Source of the DNA: Planctomycetota bacterium | GTDB lineage: Bacteria; Planctomycetota; UBA8742; UBA2392 | Direction: 5' to 3' | Length of the DNA: 64,000 nt | Assembly (NCBI GenBank): GCA_016712285.1 | Contig: JADJRK010000001.1 | Location: 1,674,001 to 1,738,000 of the forward strand | Shown: one piece after another, positions 19,173 through 27,447 of the stretch | How the letters are laid out: each line of letters begins with the position of its first letter | How positions within the stretch are numbered: the first letter of the stretch is position 1 | Notes under the pieces: generated by a model | Told to the model about the DNA's origin: nothing | The model's input: the letters and a program-made list of their open reading frames with translations, nothing else | The model's database searches: none | Position numbers and translations under genes: made by a program

Positions 19173-19966
19173 TTCCCGCGCTCTTTCAGCGTCTTTAGCT
19201 TGCGCGTAGGCCTGCGCGATTTGAGGCCAAAGTCTTTAAGCGCAGCCTCTCGCACAAGATGCGCCGCTTCTTCTGGCGAGTCCGTTAAATGCAGCTTGTC
19301 CACGTCGGCGGCGGCGATGGTGCCCTGAGCCACCATGGTCTCGCGCAGGAAGCTGATCAGCGGCGCCCAGTACTCGCGGCCCAGCAGTACCAGCGGAAAG
19401 TTGGCGATCTTGCTGGTCTGGATCAGCGTGGCGCACTCGAAAATCTCGTCCATCGTGCCGAAGCCGCCGGGCGGCGCAATGAACGCATAGCTGTACTTCA
19501 CCAGCATCATCTTGCGCACGAAGAAGTACCGGAACTCGACGAACTTGTCCAAGTACGCGTTCGGTTCCTGTTCGTGCGGCAGCTTGATGTTGCAGCCAAT
19601 GCTCGGCGCGCCAACGTCGCGGGCACCACGGTTGGCGGCTTCCATAACTCCGGGGCCGCCACCGGTCATGACGGTGAAGCCTGCGCGCCCGATCTCGCGA
19701 CCGACTTCACGCGCCATCCCGTAGTACGCATGATCTTCTTTGAAGCGCGCGCTGCCGAACACGGTGACGCAAGGGCCCACAAAGTGCAGGGCGCGAAAAC
19801 CGCGAATCAACTCAAAGAACACTCTCAGCGCCCGCGCCGTCTCCGCAAAGCGCGAACGCGGGCCCTCAAGAAACAGTCTTTCGTCAGGGTCTTTGGTGCC
19901 CTTGCCCCACTCTTTGCCGTGGGGCTGCTCGGGCTGCGAGATCGGGCCGGCTTCGTTCACCGGCAC
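19169..19966 (-). CDS. LOG family (TIGR00730) Rossmann-fold nucleotide hydrolase-like protein
   Basis: A 265-residue cytosolic protein of the lysine-decarboxylase-like/LOG family. Known members cleave cytokinin or other nucleoside 5'-monophosphates to free base and ribose phosphate. The diagnostic motifs are seen: GGGPGVMEAANRGA and PGGFGTMDEIFE. About 60 residues precede the core, as in the longer bacterial subgroup. Its 3' end overlaps the convergent phosphotransferase gene by four bases. The true substrate is unknown. Confidence 0.88.
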   Translation of the reverse strand: MPVNEAGPISQPEQPHGKEWGKGTKDPDERLFLEGPRSRFAETARALRVFFELIRGFRALHFVGPCVTVFGSARFKEDHAYYGMAREVGREIGRAGFTVMTGGGPGVMEAANRGARDVGAPSIGCNIKLPHEQEPNAYLDKFVEFRYFFVRKMMLVKYSYAFIAPPGGFGTMDEIFECATLIQTSKIANFPLVLLGREYWAPLISFLRETMVAQGTIAAADVDKLHLTDSPEEAAHLVREAALKDFGLKSRRPTRKLKTLKERGN

Positions 19967-20124
19967 AGTTTGAAGCGCATGCTGGCAGGCGCAAGGGCAC
20001 GCCGGTGCCAGTTCTTTTGCACCTTGTGACGCAATCCATGGGATAGACTTGCGCAGTCGCTAACACATGGGGTCTCACAGCCAGCGTTCGGGCGCGCCCG
20101 CGCTGGAGAAGCAGGAGCTGCGTC

Positions 20125-20838
20125 ATGAGAAATCATTGGCTTGCCGTGGTCGTTCTCAGCCTCGCGAGTCTTGCCGGTGCCTCACTTCACGCCGCGCAGC
20201 CGGCGACGGACTCTGGTTTCCACATGCCCAAGCGTTGCCGCGTGCAACCATCATTGATTCAGGCGCGCGCCGACAACGACACGCCGGGCATGCCGCAACT
20301 TGAACGCGGCGGCGGCCAGAGCTTCGACGACCGCTGGCCCTGGGGCGGCATCCAGATCTCTGCGTACTCGGGCCTGTACCCCGTGTTCTTTGCTGCAAGC
20401 CAAGGCATCGATGTTGGCATCCCGGTGCTGCCCTGGGTGTCCGTCGTGCTGAAGGCCGAAGTCACGGCCGGCCTGCTGCTGACTGGCGCAATCTTTGACT
20501 TCGGCGTGCGCGGACACTTTGACTTCAGCGACCGCTTTGCCGTGTACGGCGAAGTGACCGGCCGCTTTGGCGTCGGAGAGTTGACCATCGCGGAAATCTT
20601 CGAAGACGCGTTTCGCGATGTCGTCAAAGCCGGCGTGAACAACATCAGCGGTTTCGGCGTGGGCTTTGCCGCGGGCATCGAATATGGCGGGCGCCACGCT
20701 CGATTCTTTGCAGGCATTCACTACAGCGCGCTGTTTGTAGATGCCGGCGCATTTGTCGACGACTTCGAGTTCGACCTGCCGACCATCACGATCAACCACT
20801 TCGGCTTTCAGGTCGGGATTCGTTTCTATCTTGGCTAG
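20125..20838 (+). CDS. Outer-membrane beta-barrel-like protein
   Basis: A 237-residue exported protein (signal peptide about 1-23) with GGAG upstream of the ATG. From residue 70 on it alternates hydrophobic and polar residues in strands ending in Gly or aromatic residues (GLYPVFFAA, GVGFAAGIEYGG, HFGFQVGIRFYLG). The last strand ends in an aromatic-rich pattern typical of barrel proteins. No specific porin family is recognised. A hairpin 29 bp past the stop probably ends its transcript. Confidence 0.6.
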   Translation: MRNHWLAVVVLSLASLAGASLHAAQPATDSGFHMPKRCRVQPSLIQARADNDTPGMPQLERGGGQSFDDRWPWGGIQISAYSGLYPVFFAASQGIDVGIPVLPWVSVVLKAEVTAGLLLTGAIFDFGVRGHFDFSDRFAVYGEVTGRFGVGELTIAEIFEDAFRDVVKAGVNNISGFGVGFAAGIEYGGRHARFFAGIHYSALFVDAGAFVDDFEFDLPTITINHFGFQVGIRFYLG

Positions 20839-21301
20839 CGGGTGCGCGTTGCCGCCAACAAAGCACGAAGCCCGCTCCGGAGCGGGCTTCTCTGGCCGGG
20901 GCGCAAGCGCCTCGGCCGTGGCTTTGTGCAGCGGCTGGTTTCCTCACCCAGCTCCACAACCCTGGCCCCGGGGGCTGACAGCTTGCGCCGCCAACTCACA
21001 GGACCGGGCTGCTGGCGCGGGTATCCCCGCGCGGTGATGACCTCCATGGTAAAGCGGCCGGTGCCGCCGTTCCATTTGCGCCGGTTGCCCGGCGCGGGGG
21101 GCCATCCCCCGGGTGCCTGCCTTCGCAGAGGCGACACCCACAACCCAGTGCTGCAACACCGCACTGCACGCGCAAAGAGTATCGCGCCAAATCCGCGGCA
21201 CCAGCGCTGTCGGTCGATAGTTGATATGGGGACAATTCCGCTAATGCTGACAGTCCCCCGTCGTTCATTGCACGCCGCCGCTTGCCCGCTAGCATTCGGC
21301 C
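20839..21301. other. Intergenic region with hairpins, no gene recognised
   Basis: This 463-bp stretch begins with a terminator (20867-20890). It also holds an inverted repeat GGGGAC/GTCCCC at 21228-21258 and several short GC palindromes. Open frames here on both strands have no recognisable protein features. Confidence 0.5.
20867..20890 (+). terminator. Palindromic terminator hairpin
   Basis: A perfect 12-bp inverted repeat (GAAGCCCGCTCC / GGAGCGGGCTTC) with no spacer stands 29 bp after the barrel-like gene and is followed by TCT. Confidence 0.65.
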
Positions 21302-23299
21302 ATGGCTGCGCCCAGCGCGGAAACCGCATACCTTTTCCGCCACGCGCTGTTGCGCGCCGCAGCCTATGAGCTGCAACCACCGGCCGAGCGCGCATCGTTG
21401 CACCGCCTGGCACTATCGCTGATCCCGCAGATCATGGATCCGCAACGGCTGCCGGCTGTGGCGTTCGACCTGGCCGAGCATGCCCGCCTGGGGCTACAGG
21501 GCTCGCCCGATGACCCCCTGCGTTCGCAGCTTCTTGCGCACGAGCACGAACAACTCGCGATCGCGTCCGCATGGTTTGAACGCAACAGCATGATCCCAGA
21601 CCATATTCGAGTACTCGATCGGCTCGTTCTGCACCCGTTGTCGGTCCCCGCGCAGAAGCGCAAGTTCATGCTCGACGCCGCACGAGCGATAGGCCGTGTC
21701 GGAGAACTGGCGTCGGCTGAGCAGCGCGCCCGCGCTGCTCTGGATGAGTGCCGAGAACACGCAGACAGGCAAGGAGAAACCCGAGCGCTACTGCTGCTCG
21801 AAGAATTGCTCCAGAACACCGGAAGATCCCACGAAATGGTGATCGACCTTGAAGCGCTCGTCGCCAGCTCGACGTTCGACGCCGACCTGCACCTGCACGC
21901 CCTGCACCGGCTGAAGCTTCAGCTTGAGCGAAAGGGCTTGCAGCAGCAAGCCGCCGAGATTCTAGGCCGGTCGATTGAATTCGCGCGCGAGCAGGGCCTC
22001 CTGCCCTGGGTTGCGTACCTGATGGCAGCACAAGCCAACGAGCGCCACCTCGCCGGTGACCCACAAGGCGCCATCGACGAGTTAAGGCAAGCCGTAGAAG
22101 TCGCCCGCAACTCGGGCGACACGTTCGCGGAGGCACAGGTCTTGAACACACTTGGCATCACATGCGTCGAAATGGGACGAATCCAAGGTGCCAAACCTGC
22201 CTACAACGAAGCGCGCAGGCTGGCCCACGCAGCAGGCGGAAGAGAACTCGAAGCCGCAGTGACGTCGAACCTTGGCAATCTGCACCTGTACTTCACGGGC
22301 GAGCTGGAGGTTGCGGCAGAGTGTTACCGGCAGGCGCGAGAATTCTGCCTTGAAGCCGGCCACGTGAATGACCTCGGGCGTGTGTCCCAGCGACTTTCCG
22401 ACCTCTACATCAACCTCCACGAGTTCGACAAGGCGTTGTTCCACAACGCAGAAGCATTGCGCTGCGCACGCGCCACCCGCAACTCAGACTTTGAGGCCAA
22501 GCTGTTGCTCCAGCGCTCGCGACTAGAGGGTGCCGTTGCCGCGCCAGAGCAACTTGAGGCAATCACCACTGCCATGTCGGTTGCACCGACATTGCGTACC
22601 GCAAGCCACGAATCCGAGGGCTGGTTTCGCCTGGCGGAGTACCTGTGCCGTCAAGGTCTGCTGGAAGCGTGTCTGGAAGCAACAGAAGTGCTGGAACGTC
22701 GAAATGCCACTGGCGCACCGTATACCACGTTGCGCTGGCAGACCATGGGCACCGCTGCCCATGCGTTCGTCCTGGCCGGAAAAGCGGACTTGGCGCTGGA
22801 CGTGTCACAAAGGCTGGTTGACAGCGGCAGCAACTCTCCTCGCAGCCACTTTGTCACCGTCGCACTCGACGCGCAATTGGCCGCGCTTGCGCTGAAACAT
22901 CTGGGACCAGCCGGCCTTGGGACCGCCAATCGCAGCGCCATTGCAGACATGGACGCCTTGGCGCGGCGCATGCACAGCGAACTTGAGGACTCAGGGTTTC
23001 AGCGCATGCCCAGAGTTCGCGCAGTTCTCGCCGCTGCCAACGATATTGCGCGCATGGCTCGGCTGGGGCCACCCGCGCCGTTGCTGATGGGGGTGCCGCC
23101 ATCGATGCTCACGCCCCAGCAGGTGTGGACTATTCTCGACGCCCTGAAGACCGAGCAGCCGGAACTCTGGAACGACTTGGAAAAGAGCAACCCCGAACTG
23201 CTGGCTGCAGCGCTGGCCAGACGAGCAAAGCCTTGGCTGCCGCGCGACACTCCGTTGGCCCAGGTGCCTGGCGTGGCGCGTTTGCTGAAATCCGGGTGA
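21302..23299 (+). CDS. TPR-repeat protein related to STAND-ATPase C-termini
   Basis: A 665-residue all-helical protein. It opens with YLFRHALLRAAAYELQPPAERASLHRLAL, the segment that normally ends the ATPase domain of AAA/STAND regulators (the FRHALLREAAY pattern). It continues with many tetratricopeptide-like helices to about residue 480. No P-loop is present here, so it resembles a STAND protein that lost its NTPase half. A shorter paralogue sits at 40766-41893. No clear ribosome binding site precedes the ATG. A role in protein interaction is likely; the target is unknown. Confidence 0.7.
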   Translation: MAAPSAETAYLFRHALLRAAAYELQPPAERASLHRLALSLIPQIMDPQRLPAVAFDLAEHARLGLQGSPDDPLRSQLLAHEHEQLAIASAWFERNSMIPDHIRVLDRLVLHPLSVPAQKRKFMLDAARAIGRVGELASAEQRARAALDECREHADRQGETRALLLLEELLQNTGRSHEMVIDLEALVASSTFDADLHLHALHRLKLQLERKGLQQQAAEILGRSIEFAREQGLLPWVAYLMAAQANERHLAGDPQGAIDELRQAVEVARNSGDTFAEAQVLNTLGITCVEMGRIQGAKPAYNEARRLAHAAGGRELEAAVTSNLGNLHLYFTGELEVAAECYRQAREFCLEAGHVNDLGRVSQRLSDLYINLHEFDKALFHNAEALRCARATRNSDFEAKLLLQRSRLEGAVAAPEQLEAITTAMSVAPTLRTASHESEGWFRLAEYLCRQGLLEACLEATEVLERRNATGAPYTTLRWQTMGTAAHAFVLAGKADLALDVSQRLVDSGSNSPRSHFVTVALDAQLAALALKHLGPAGLGTANRSAIADMDALARRMHSELEDSGFQRMPRVRAVLAAANDIARMARLGPPAPLLMGVPPSMLTPQQVWTILDALKTEQPELWNDLEKSNPELLAAALARRAKPWLPRDTPLAQVPGVARLLKSG

Positions 23300-23309
23300 C
23301 GTTAATGAA

Positions 23310-23337
23310 ACGGGCAGGCGACGTCGCGCCTGCCCGT
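23310..23337. terminator. Bidirectional terminator between the TPR gene and sodB
   Basis: An 11-bp inverted repeat (ACGGGCAGGCG / CGCCTGCCCGT) with a 6-nt loop lies between two convergent genes. Confidence 0.7.
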
Positions 23338-23350
23338 CTGCAATTGAGTC

Positions 23351-23932
23351 TTACCCCAGGTTCTTGGCTGCGAAGTCCCAGTTGGCCAGGTGGTTGAGGA
23401 AGGTCTCGATGTACTTGGGGCGTGCGTTGCGGTAGTCGATGTAATACGCGTGCTCCCACACGTCGATCGTAAGCAACGGCGTGTCGCCGTGCTTGATCGG
23501 GCAATCCGCGTTGCCGGTCTTCACGACCTTCAGCTTGCCGTCTTTGCCCTTCACCAGCCACGCCCAACCGCTGCCGAACTGGGCGGTGGCGGCATCGGTG
23601 AACTGCTTCTTGAACTCGTCGAAGCTGCCAAAGTCCTTGTTGATCGCATCGGCCAGCTTGCCGGTGGGCGCGCCGCCGCCGCCCTTTTTCATGCTGTGCC
23701 AGTAGAACGTGTGGTTCCAGACCTGGGCTGCGTTGTTGAACACGCCGCCTTCGGTGGTCTTGATCAGGTCTTCGAGCGACTTACCGGCTTCTGGTTTGCC
23801 CTCAGTGAGCTTGTTGAGGTTGGTCACGTACGCATTGTGGTGCTTTTCGTAGTGAAAGTTGAAAGTCTCCTCGCTCAAGTGCGGGGCAAGATCGGTCTTG
23901 GCATAAGGCAGCTTGGGCAGCTCGAAGGGCAT
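23351..23932 (-). CDS. sodB: Superoxide dismutase [Fe]
   Basis: A 193-residue iron superoxide dismutase that converts superoxide to oxygen and peroxide. Metal ligands are visible in HYEKHHNAY, WNHTFYW and DVWEHAYYIDY. The NNAAQVWNH run and FGSGWAWL favour the Fe-type over the Mn-type. No signal peptide is seen, so it acts in the cytoplasm. It diverges from the first selenoprotein gene with 230 bp between the starts, which may hold shared oxidative-stress control (inference). Confidence 0.95.
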   Translation of the reverse strand: MPFELPKLPYAKTDLAPHLSEETFNFHYEKHHNAYVTNLNKLTEGKPEAGKSLEDLIKTTEGGVFNNAAQVWNHTFYWHSMKKGGGGAPTGKLADAINKDFGSFDEFKKQFTDAATAQFGSGWAWLVKGKDGKLKVVKTGNADCPIKHGDTPLLTIDVWEHAYYIDYRNARPKYIETFLNHLANWDFAAKNLG

Positions 23933-24079
23933 GGACGTGTCTCCTGAAAGGCGGGCGGTAGGCCCGCGACCTGAAATCGTATGCTGGGTGATTTATAAAG
24001 CAGAGTCTTTCGAAAACAACCCCGAAGTGCCGACCTCTCGATTTCGAAAAATACTTCCTTGAGGCGTAAGGGAATCCGT

Positions 24080-24108
24080 TTCCATATCACTCAAGTATGC
24101 CGTACAAT
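24080..24108 (+). promoter_or_regulatory. Possible sigma-70-like promoter of the first tandem selenoprotein gene
   Basis: TACAAT at 24103-24108 is a good -10 match. TTCCAT at 24080-24085, 17 nt upstream, is a weak -35. It stands 54 bp before the ATG. Nothing else supports it. Confidence 0.25.
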
Positions 24109-24162
24109 TTCCAATCGGGTGCGTTTGGTGCAAATCGCACAAACACAGAAACGGAGCGCGTA

Positions 24163-25029
24163 ATGAGAAAGTTTCTTTCCATCGTGGCCCTGAGCATCGC
24201 AGTCGGCAGCCTTGCCGGCGTGATTGCCCAGCCACTTGCTGGACAGTGATGAAGTGGTGGGAGCAAGGCCGGACGCGTTGATCGTCCGACCAACTCCGGG
24301 GCTCGTGCAGCCCCAACGGCAGACCCCGCCAAAGTTCCGTCCTGGAACAAGGCAGACGCAGCCACGCTTGAAACCGCCGCGGCAGAACAGCGCCCGATCG
24401 TCCTGTATTTCCCGGACGAGGCGGACAGCGAGTTCGAACTTTACGGCGACGAATGGGCTGCGCTCAGCAAAGAAGACGCGCTGTTCATCAAGATGCCCTA
24501 CAACAGTGACCGCGAGAAGTCACCCTGGGTCGAAGAAACCGTGATCCCGGTGAGCAAGCTTCTCAGCCCCAACCCGGCGCTTGAGTACGGCGTCGCGGTC
24601 GGCAAGGCCGACCTCTTTGTCTGCGACAGCTATGGCAACAGCTACTTCCGTCCGGGCGCCAGCGTCAAGCCCGCGGCGTTGAAGGCGCTGATCGCCAAGG
24701 TCAAGGACGAGGCTGACAAGGCTGACAAAAAGCTGTTCAAGAACCTGGAGAAGGCACGCGACCAGCACAGCAAGCAGGACGACAAGAACGCTGTGAAGAC
24801 GCTGCTGAAGAACTTCAAGGACGGCGTGGTTGGCCTTCCGTCGCAGGTCGAGTCCATCAAGCTGTACCACGAAATCATGGACGCCGGCCGCGACCGCATC
24901 AAGGAAATGCAGGAAAAGGGCGACGTCAACGGCCTCAAGGGCATTGCCAAGGACTACAAAGGCACCGACCTTGAGAAAGAAGCCAACGAAGCCATCAAGA
25001 ACCCGAACACCCAGCCGGCAAAGGGCTAG
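24163..25029 (+). CDS. Secreted thioredoxin-like selenoprotein with tandem Sec-Sec (paralogue A)
   Basis: 288 residues if the in-frame UGAs at 24247-24249 and 24250-24252 are read as selenocysteine. The same frame is open on both sides. Residues 1-28 are a signal peptide (VIAQPLAGQ); Sec29-Sec30 follow at once, then a low-complexity linker (SGGSKAGRVDRPTN). Residues about 75-170 resemble a thioredoxin-like domain (EQRPIVLYFPDEADSE) that lacks the usual CxxC. A charged helical C-terminal domain ends at 288. Without UGA decoding, only a signal peptide and a headless domain would be made. Paralogue C has UGA-UGA at the same residues; paralogue B has Cys. A hairpin sits 24 nt past the second UGA, and selA and tRNA-Sec are 4-6 kb away. 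Its exact redox or metal-binding role is unknown. Confidence 0.85.
24270..24288 (+). promoter_or_regulatory. SECIS-like hairpin of paralogue A
   Basis: A 6-bp stem (CGGACG/CGTCCG) with loop CGTTGAT, extendable by GG/CC pairs across a C-A mismatch. The loop begins 24 nt after the second UGA, within the distance allowed for bacterial SECIS elements, and contains GU. It lies within coding sequence. Function is inferred from position and structure. Confidence 0.6.
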
Positions 25030-25393
25030 TAATCAAGAAGTTGCTGGGTCAAATCCTTACCGCAACATGACTTGGGGCGGCCTTCGGGCCGCCCCACTTG
25101 TTTTTCAATATGCATGGAAATTGCCAATAGCAGACTGTAATCGGCGATGGCATAGCTCCACTCAAGGTGGTCAAGCAAACACCTTCAGGATCGAAGATGC
25201 CGAAGTCAGCGAAAAACCATTTCCGCTGAGCCGCCCCCGCAAGGAGTGGCGGTGCCGCTTCCCTGAGGGTTTGACCCAGCACATCAATCTCCTCTTCGTG
25301 GACTCGTGGTATCGCCCCTCCTTTTGGGTGCGGGTACGCACTTTGACCAAAGTGATGCAAACCGGTGCGGTTTGTTTCCATGAAGGAGAGGAC
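25030..25393. other. Intergenic region between paralogues A and B
   Basis: This 364-bp stretch starts with the terminator of paralogue A. It ends with AAGGAGAGG before paralogue B. In between is a short inverted repeat (CAAACC/GGTTTG, about 25358-25374). It probably holds a separate promoter for B. No gene is seen. Confidence 0.55.
25074..25095 (+). terminator. Intrinsic terminator after paralogue A
   Basis: A 9-bp stem (GGGGCGGCC/GGCCGCCCC) with a TTCG tetraloop is followed by ACTTGTTTTTC. Confidence 0.9.
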
Positions 25394-26314
25394 ATGAAGA
25401 AAGTAGCGTCAATGTGGCTCTGGGCAGTCGCCGCCATCCTGGGCGTCGCCGCAGCGCCGGTCTGGGCACAGTGCAGCGGTGGCGGTTGCGGGGGCTCAAG
25501 CTCCGGCAGCGGCGCAACCGGTGGCGGCTGCCCGGACGGAAGCTGCCCGAATGCCGGCAAGACGGCAGGCAGAGTCGAACGCCCCACCAACGGTGGTGCG
25601 GCCCGTCCAGCAGGCCCGACCGTCTCGGCCGAAGAAATGCCGAGCTGGTCGAAGCCCTCGACGGAAGCCCTGGAAAGCGCTGCCCGCGAGCAGCGTCCGA
25701 TCGTGGTGCTGTTCCCCGCCGAGGCGGACAGCCCCGCCGCCATGGCCAGCAAGGAAATGGCGGAGTTCAGCAAGACCTCAGCCCTGTTCATCAAGATGCC
25801 GTACACTGCAGACCGCGAAAAGTCACCGTGGGCTGAAGAGTCGGTCGTCCCGATGAGCCGCCTGCTGAGCGACAACCCGGCCCGCGACTTCAACATCGCG
25901 GTCGGCAAAGAAACGGTGCTGGTGCTGGACTGGTTCGGCAACGAGCACAACCGCCTCAGCGCAAGCGTCAAGGCCATCGAGTTGCAGAAGCACGTTGAGA
26001 AAATCGCCGAGAAGGTGGAAGACATCAACGGCAAGCTCGACAAGACCCTGGCCAAGGCCAAAGAAGCCCATGAGAAGGCCAACCGCAAGGACGCCCTGAA
26101 GCACATCATGAAGAACTTCAAGGACGGAATCGTTGGCATGCCGGCCCAGGAGGAGACTGTCCGCCTGTACCGCACGATCATGGACGAAGCTCGTGAGCAG
26201 ATGAACAAGCTCGTCGAGCTCAAGGATGCCGAAGGCCTGAAAGGCATGCAGAAAGAGTTGAAGAAGACGGACGTCGAGAAAGAAATCGACGAAGCCATCA
26301 GCAAGCTCGGGTAG
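25394..26314 (+). CDS. Secreted thioredoxin-like protein, Cys-containing paralogue B
   Basis: A 306-residue protein with a signal peptide ending PVWA-Q26. The mature N-terminus is rich in cysteine: C27-S-G-G-G-C32, then GGGCPDGSCPN. This is the position where paralogues A and C have Sec-Sec. The thioredoxin-like region (EQRPIVVLFPAEADSP) again lacks CxxC. The helical C-terminal domain (KIAEKVEDINGKLDKTLAKAKEAHEKA) aligns closely with A and C. AAGGAGAGG precedes the ATG at 25394; an upstream extension of the frame is not supported. It has its own terminator. It may be the selenium-independent isoform of the family (inference). Confidence 0.88.
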   Translation: MKKVASMWLWAVAAILGVAAAPVWAQCSGGGCGGSSSGSGATGGGCPDGSCPNAGKTAGRVERPTNGGAARPAGPTVSAEEMPSWSKPSTEALESAAREQRPIVVLFPAEADSPAAMASKEMAEFSKTSALFIKMPYTADREKSPWAEESVVPMSRLLSDNPARDFNIAVGKETVLVLDWFGNEHNRLSASVKAIELQKHVEKIAEKVEDINGKLDKTLAKAKEAHEKANRKDALKHIMKNFKDGIVGMPAQEETVRLYRTIMDEAREQMNKLVELKDAEGLKGMQKELKKTDVEKEIDEAISKLG

Positions 26315-26335
26315 CCGGGCGGGCTACCTGAACGC

Positions 26336-26361
26336 AAAGGGCCGGCGAAAGCCGGCTCTTT
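26336..26361 (+). terminator. Intrinsic terminator after paralogue B
   Basis: An 11-bp stem (AAAGGGCCGGC/GCCGGCTCTTT, one G-T pair) has a GAAA tetraloop, followed by GTC. Confidence 0.85.
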
Positions 26362-26493
26362 GTCATGGTTTTGTCATACGCACTTCCGATTCGAACGGTT
26401 CGCGCGAATTCGCCGTTTGCACTGTAACCAAGTGCTAGACTGCTCTACTAGAACATAGGTGCTGGGTTTGAACCTCAATCTGGAGGAGTTTCA

Positions 26494-27426
26494 ATGAAGC
26501 GTTTTAACGTAATGGCGCTCGCGGCGGCCGGGGCATTCGTGCTCACCGGTATCATCGCGCAGCCGCTTGCAGCACAGTGATGAGGTGGTGGTGGAGGGGG
26601 CGGTGCCTCCTCAGGTAGTAGTGGCGGTGGTGGTGGAGGCGGCGGCGGAGCAGTTGCCGGCGGCGGCAAGACGGTCGGTCGTGTAGACCGCACTGGCGGC
26701 GGCGGCGGGGCAGCCCGTCCAGCCGGACCTTCAGTCAAACCCGAAGAACTTCCAGCATGGCAGCGGCCATCCACCGATGCGCTTGAAAACGCAGCGCGTG
26801 AGGGTCGTCCGCTCGTGATCTGGTTCCCGTCTGAGAACGAGTCAGACGCCAGCTTCTCGGGCAAGGAAATCGCTGACCTCAGCAAGTCCTCGGCGCTGTT
26901 CCTGAAGCTCCCGTACAATGCGGACCGCGAGAAGTCACCCTGGGCCACGGAAAGCACCGTGCCCATGAGCAAGCTGCTCAGTGACAACCCGGCCCGTGAG
27001 TATGGCATCAAGGTCGGCCAGAGCACCATCCTGGTCACCGACAGCTACGGCAACGAGCACAACCGACTTTACGCGGCCCCGGCTGCCAAGTCGCTCCAGT
27101 CCATGGTCGACAAGGTCAAGGAAGCCTCGGAAAAGGAAAACGCCAAGCTGCAGAAGAACCTCGACAAAGCCACCGCGGCCCACGAAAAGGCCGACCGGAA
27201 GGGCGCGTTGAGCAGCATCATGAAGAACTTCAAGGGTGGCATCGTTGGCCTGCCCGCGCAGGAAGAGACGGTTCGCCTGTATCACAAGATTCTCGACGAA
27301 GCGCGCGAAGAGATGAAGACGCTCGCCGAGAAGAAGGATACCGAGGGCCTCAAGAACCTCGCCAAGGAGTTCAAGAAGACTGACCTCGAGAAGGAAATCG
27401 ACGAGGCCATCAAGAGCGCCAGCTAA
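26494..27426 (+). CDS. Secreted thioredoxin-like selenoprotein with tandem Sec-Sec (paralogue C)
   Basis: 310 residues if UGA codons at 26578-26580 and 26581-26583 encode Sec29-Sec30. The frame is otherwise open from a well-placed ATG (GGAGGAG upstream) to TAA. The signal peptide ends IIAQPLAAQ. Directly after Sec-Sec comes a glycine-rich linker, then KTVGRVDR, which matches A and B. Next are the thioredoxin-like region without CxxC (GRPLVIWFPSENESD) and the helical C-terminal domain. Conservation with A and B continues across the UGAs on both sides, which a decayed gene would not preserve. A strong hairpin lies 19 nt past the second UGA. Role unknown; selenium-dependent extracytoplasmic redox or metal handling is the best guess. 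Confidence 0.87.
26594..26612 (+). promoter_or_regulatory. SECIS-like hairpin of paralogue C
   Basis: An 8-bp stem (GAGGGGGC/GCCTCCTC, one G-U pair) capped by the triloop GGU. The loop begins 19 nt after the second UGA. Distance and a G/U-containing apical loop fit the bacterial SECIS pattern known from formate dehydrogenase genes. It is inside coding sequence, in the Gly-rich linker. Confidence 0.7.
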
Positions 27427-27447
27427 GCTGGTGGAACAACGCAACAA

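Noticed and set aside
20867..21301. Reverse-strand open frame across the intergenic region as a gene
   Set aside because: It is Arg/Gly/Pro-rich, spans a terminator and has no recognisable domain.
24163..24252. UGA-UGA as a true stop, so that the gene is a decayed fragment
   Set aside because: The frame continues for 259 codons with strong similarity to two neighbours, the same UGA-UGA occurs in paralogue C, and the locus encodes selA and tRNA-Sec.
24830..25393. Long upstream extension of the Cys paralogue frame (from 24830)
   Set aside because: It overlaps paralogue A and its terminator, has biased composition, and a signal peptide with a strong ribosome binding site starts at 25394.
26584..26712. 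Glycine-codon repeats in paralogue C as a CRISPR or minisatellite
   Set aside because: The repetition is only GGT/GGC/GGA codons of a Gly-rich linker, with no spacer structure.
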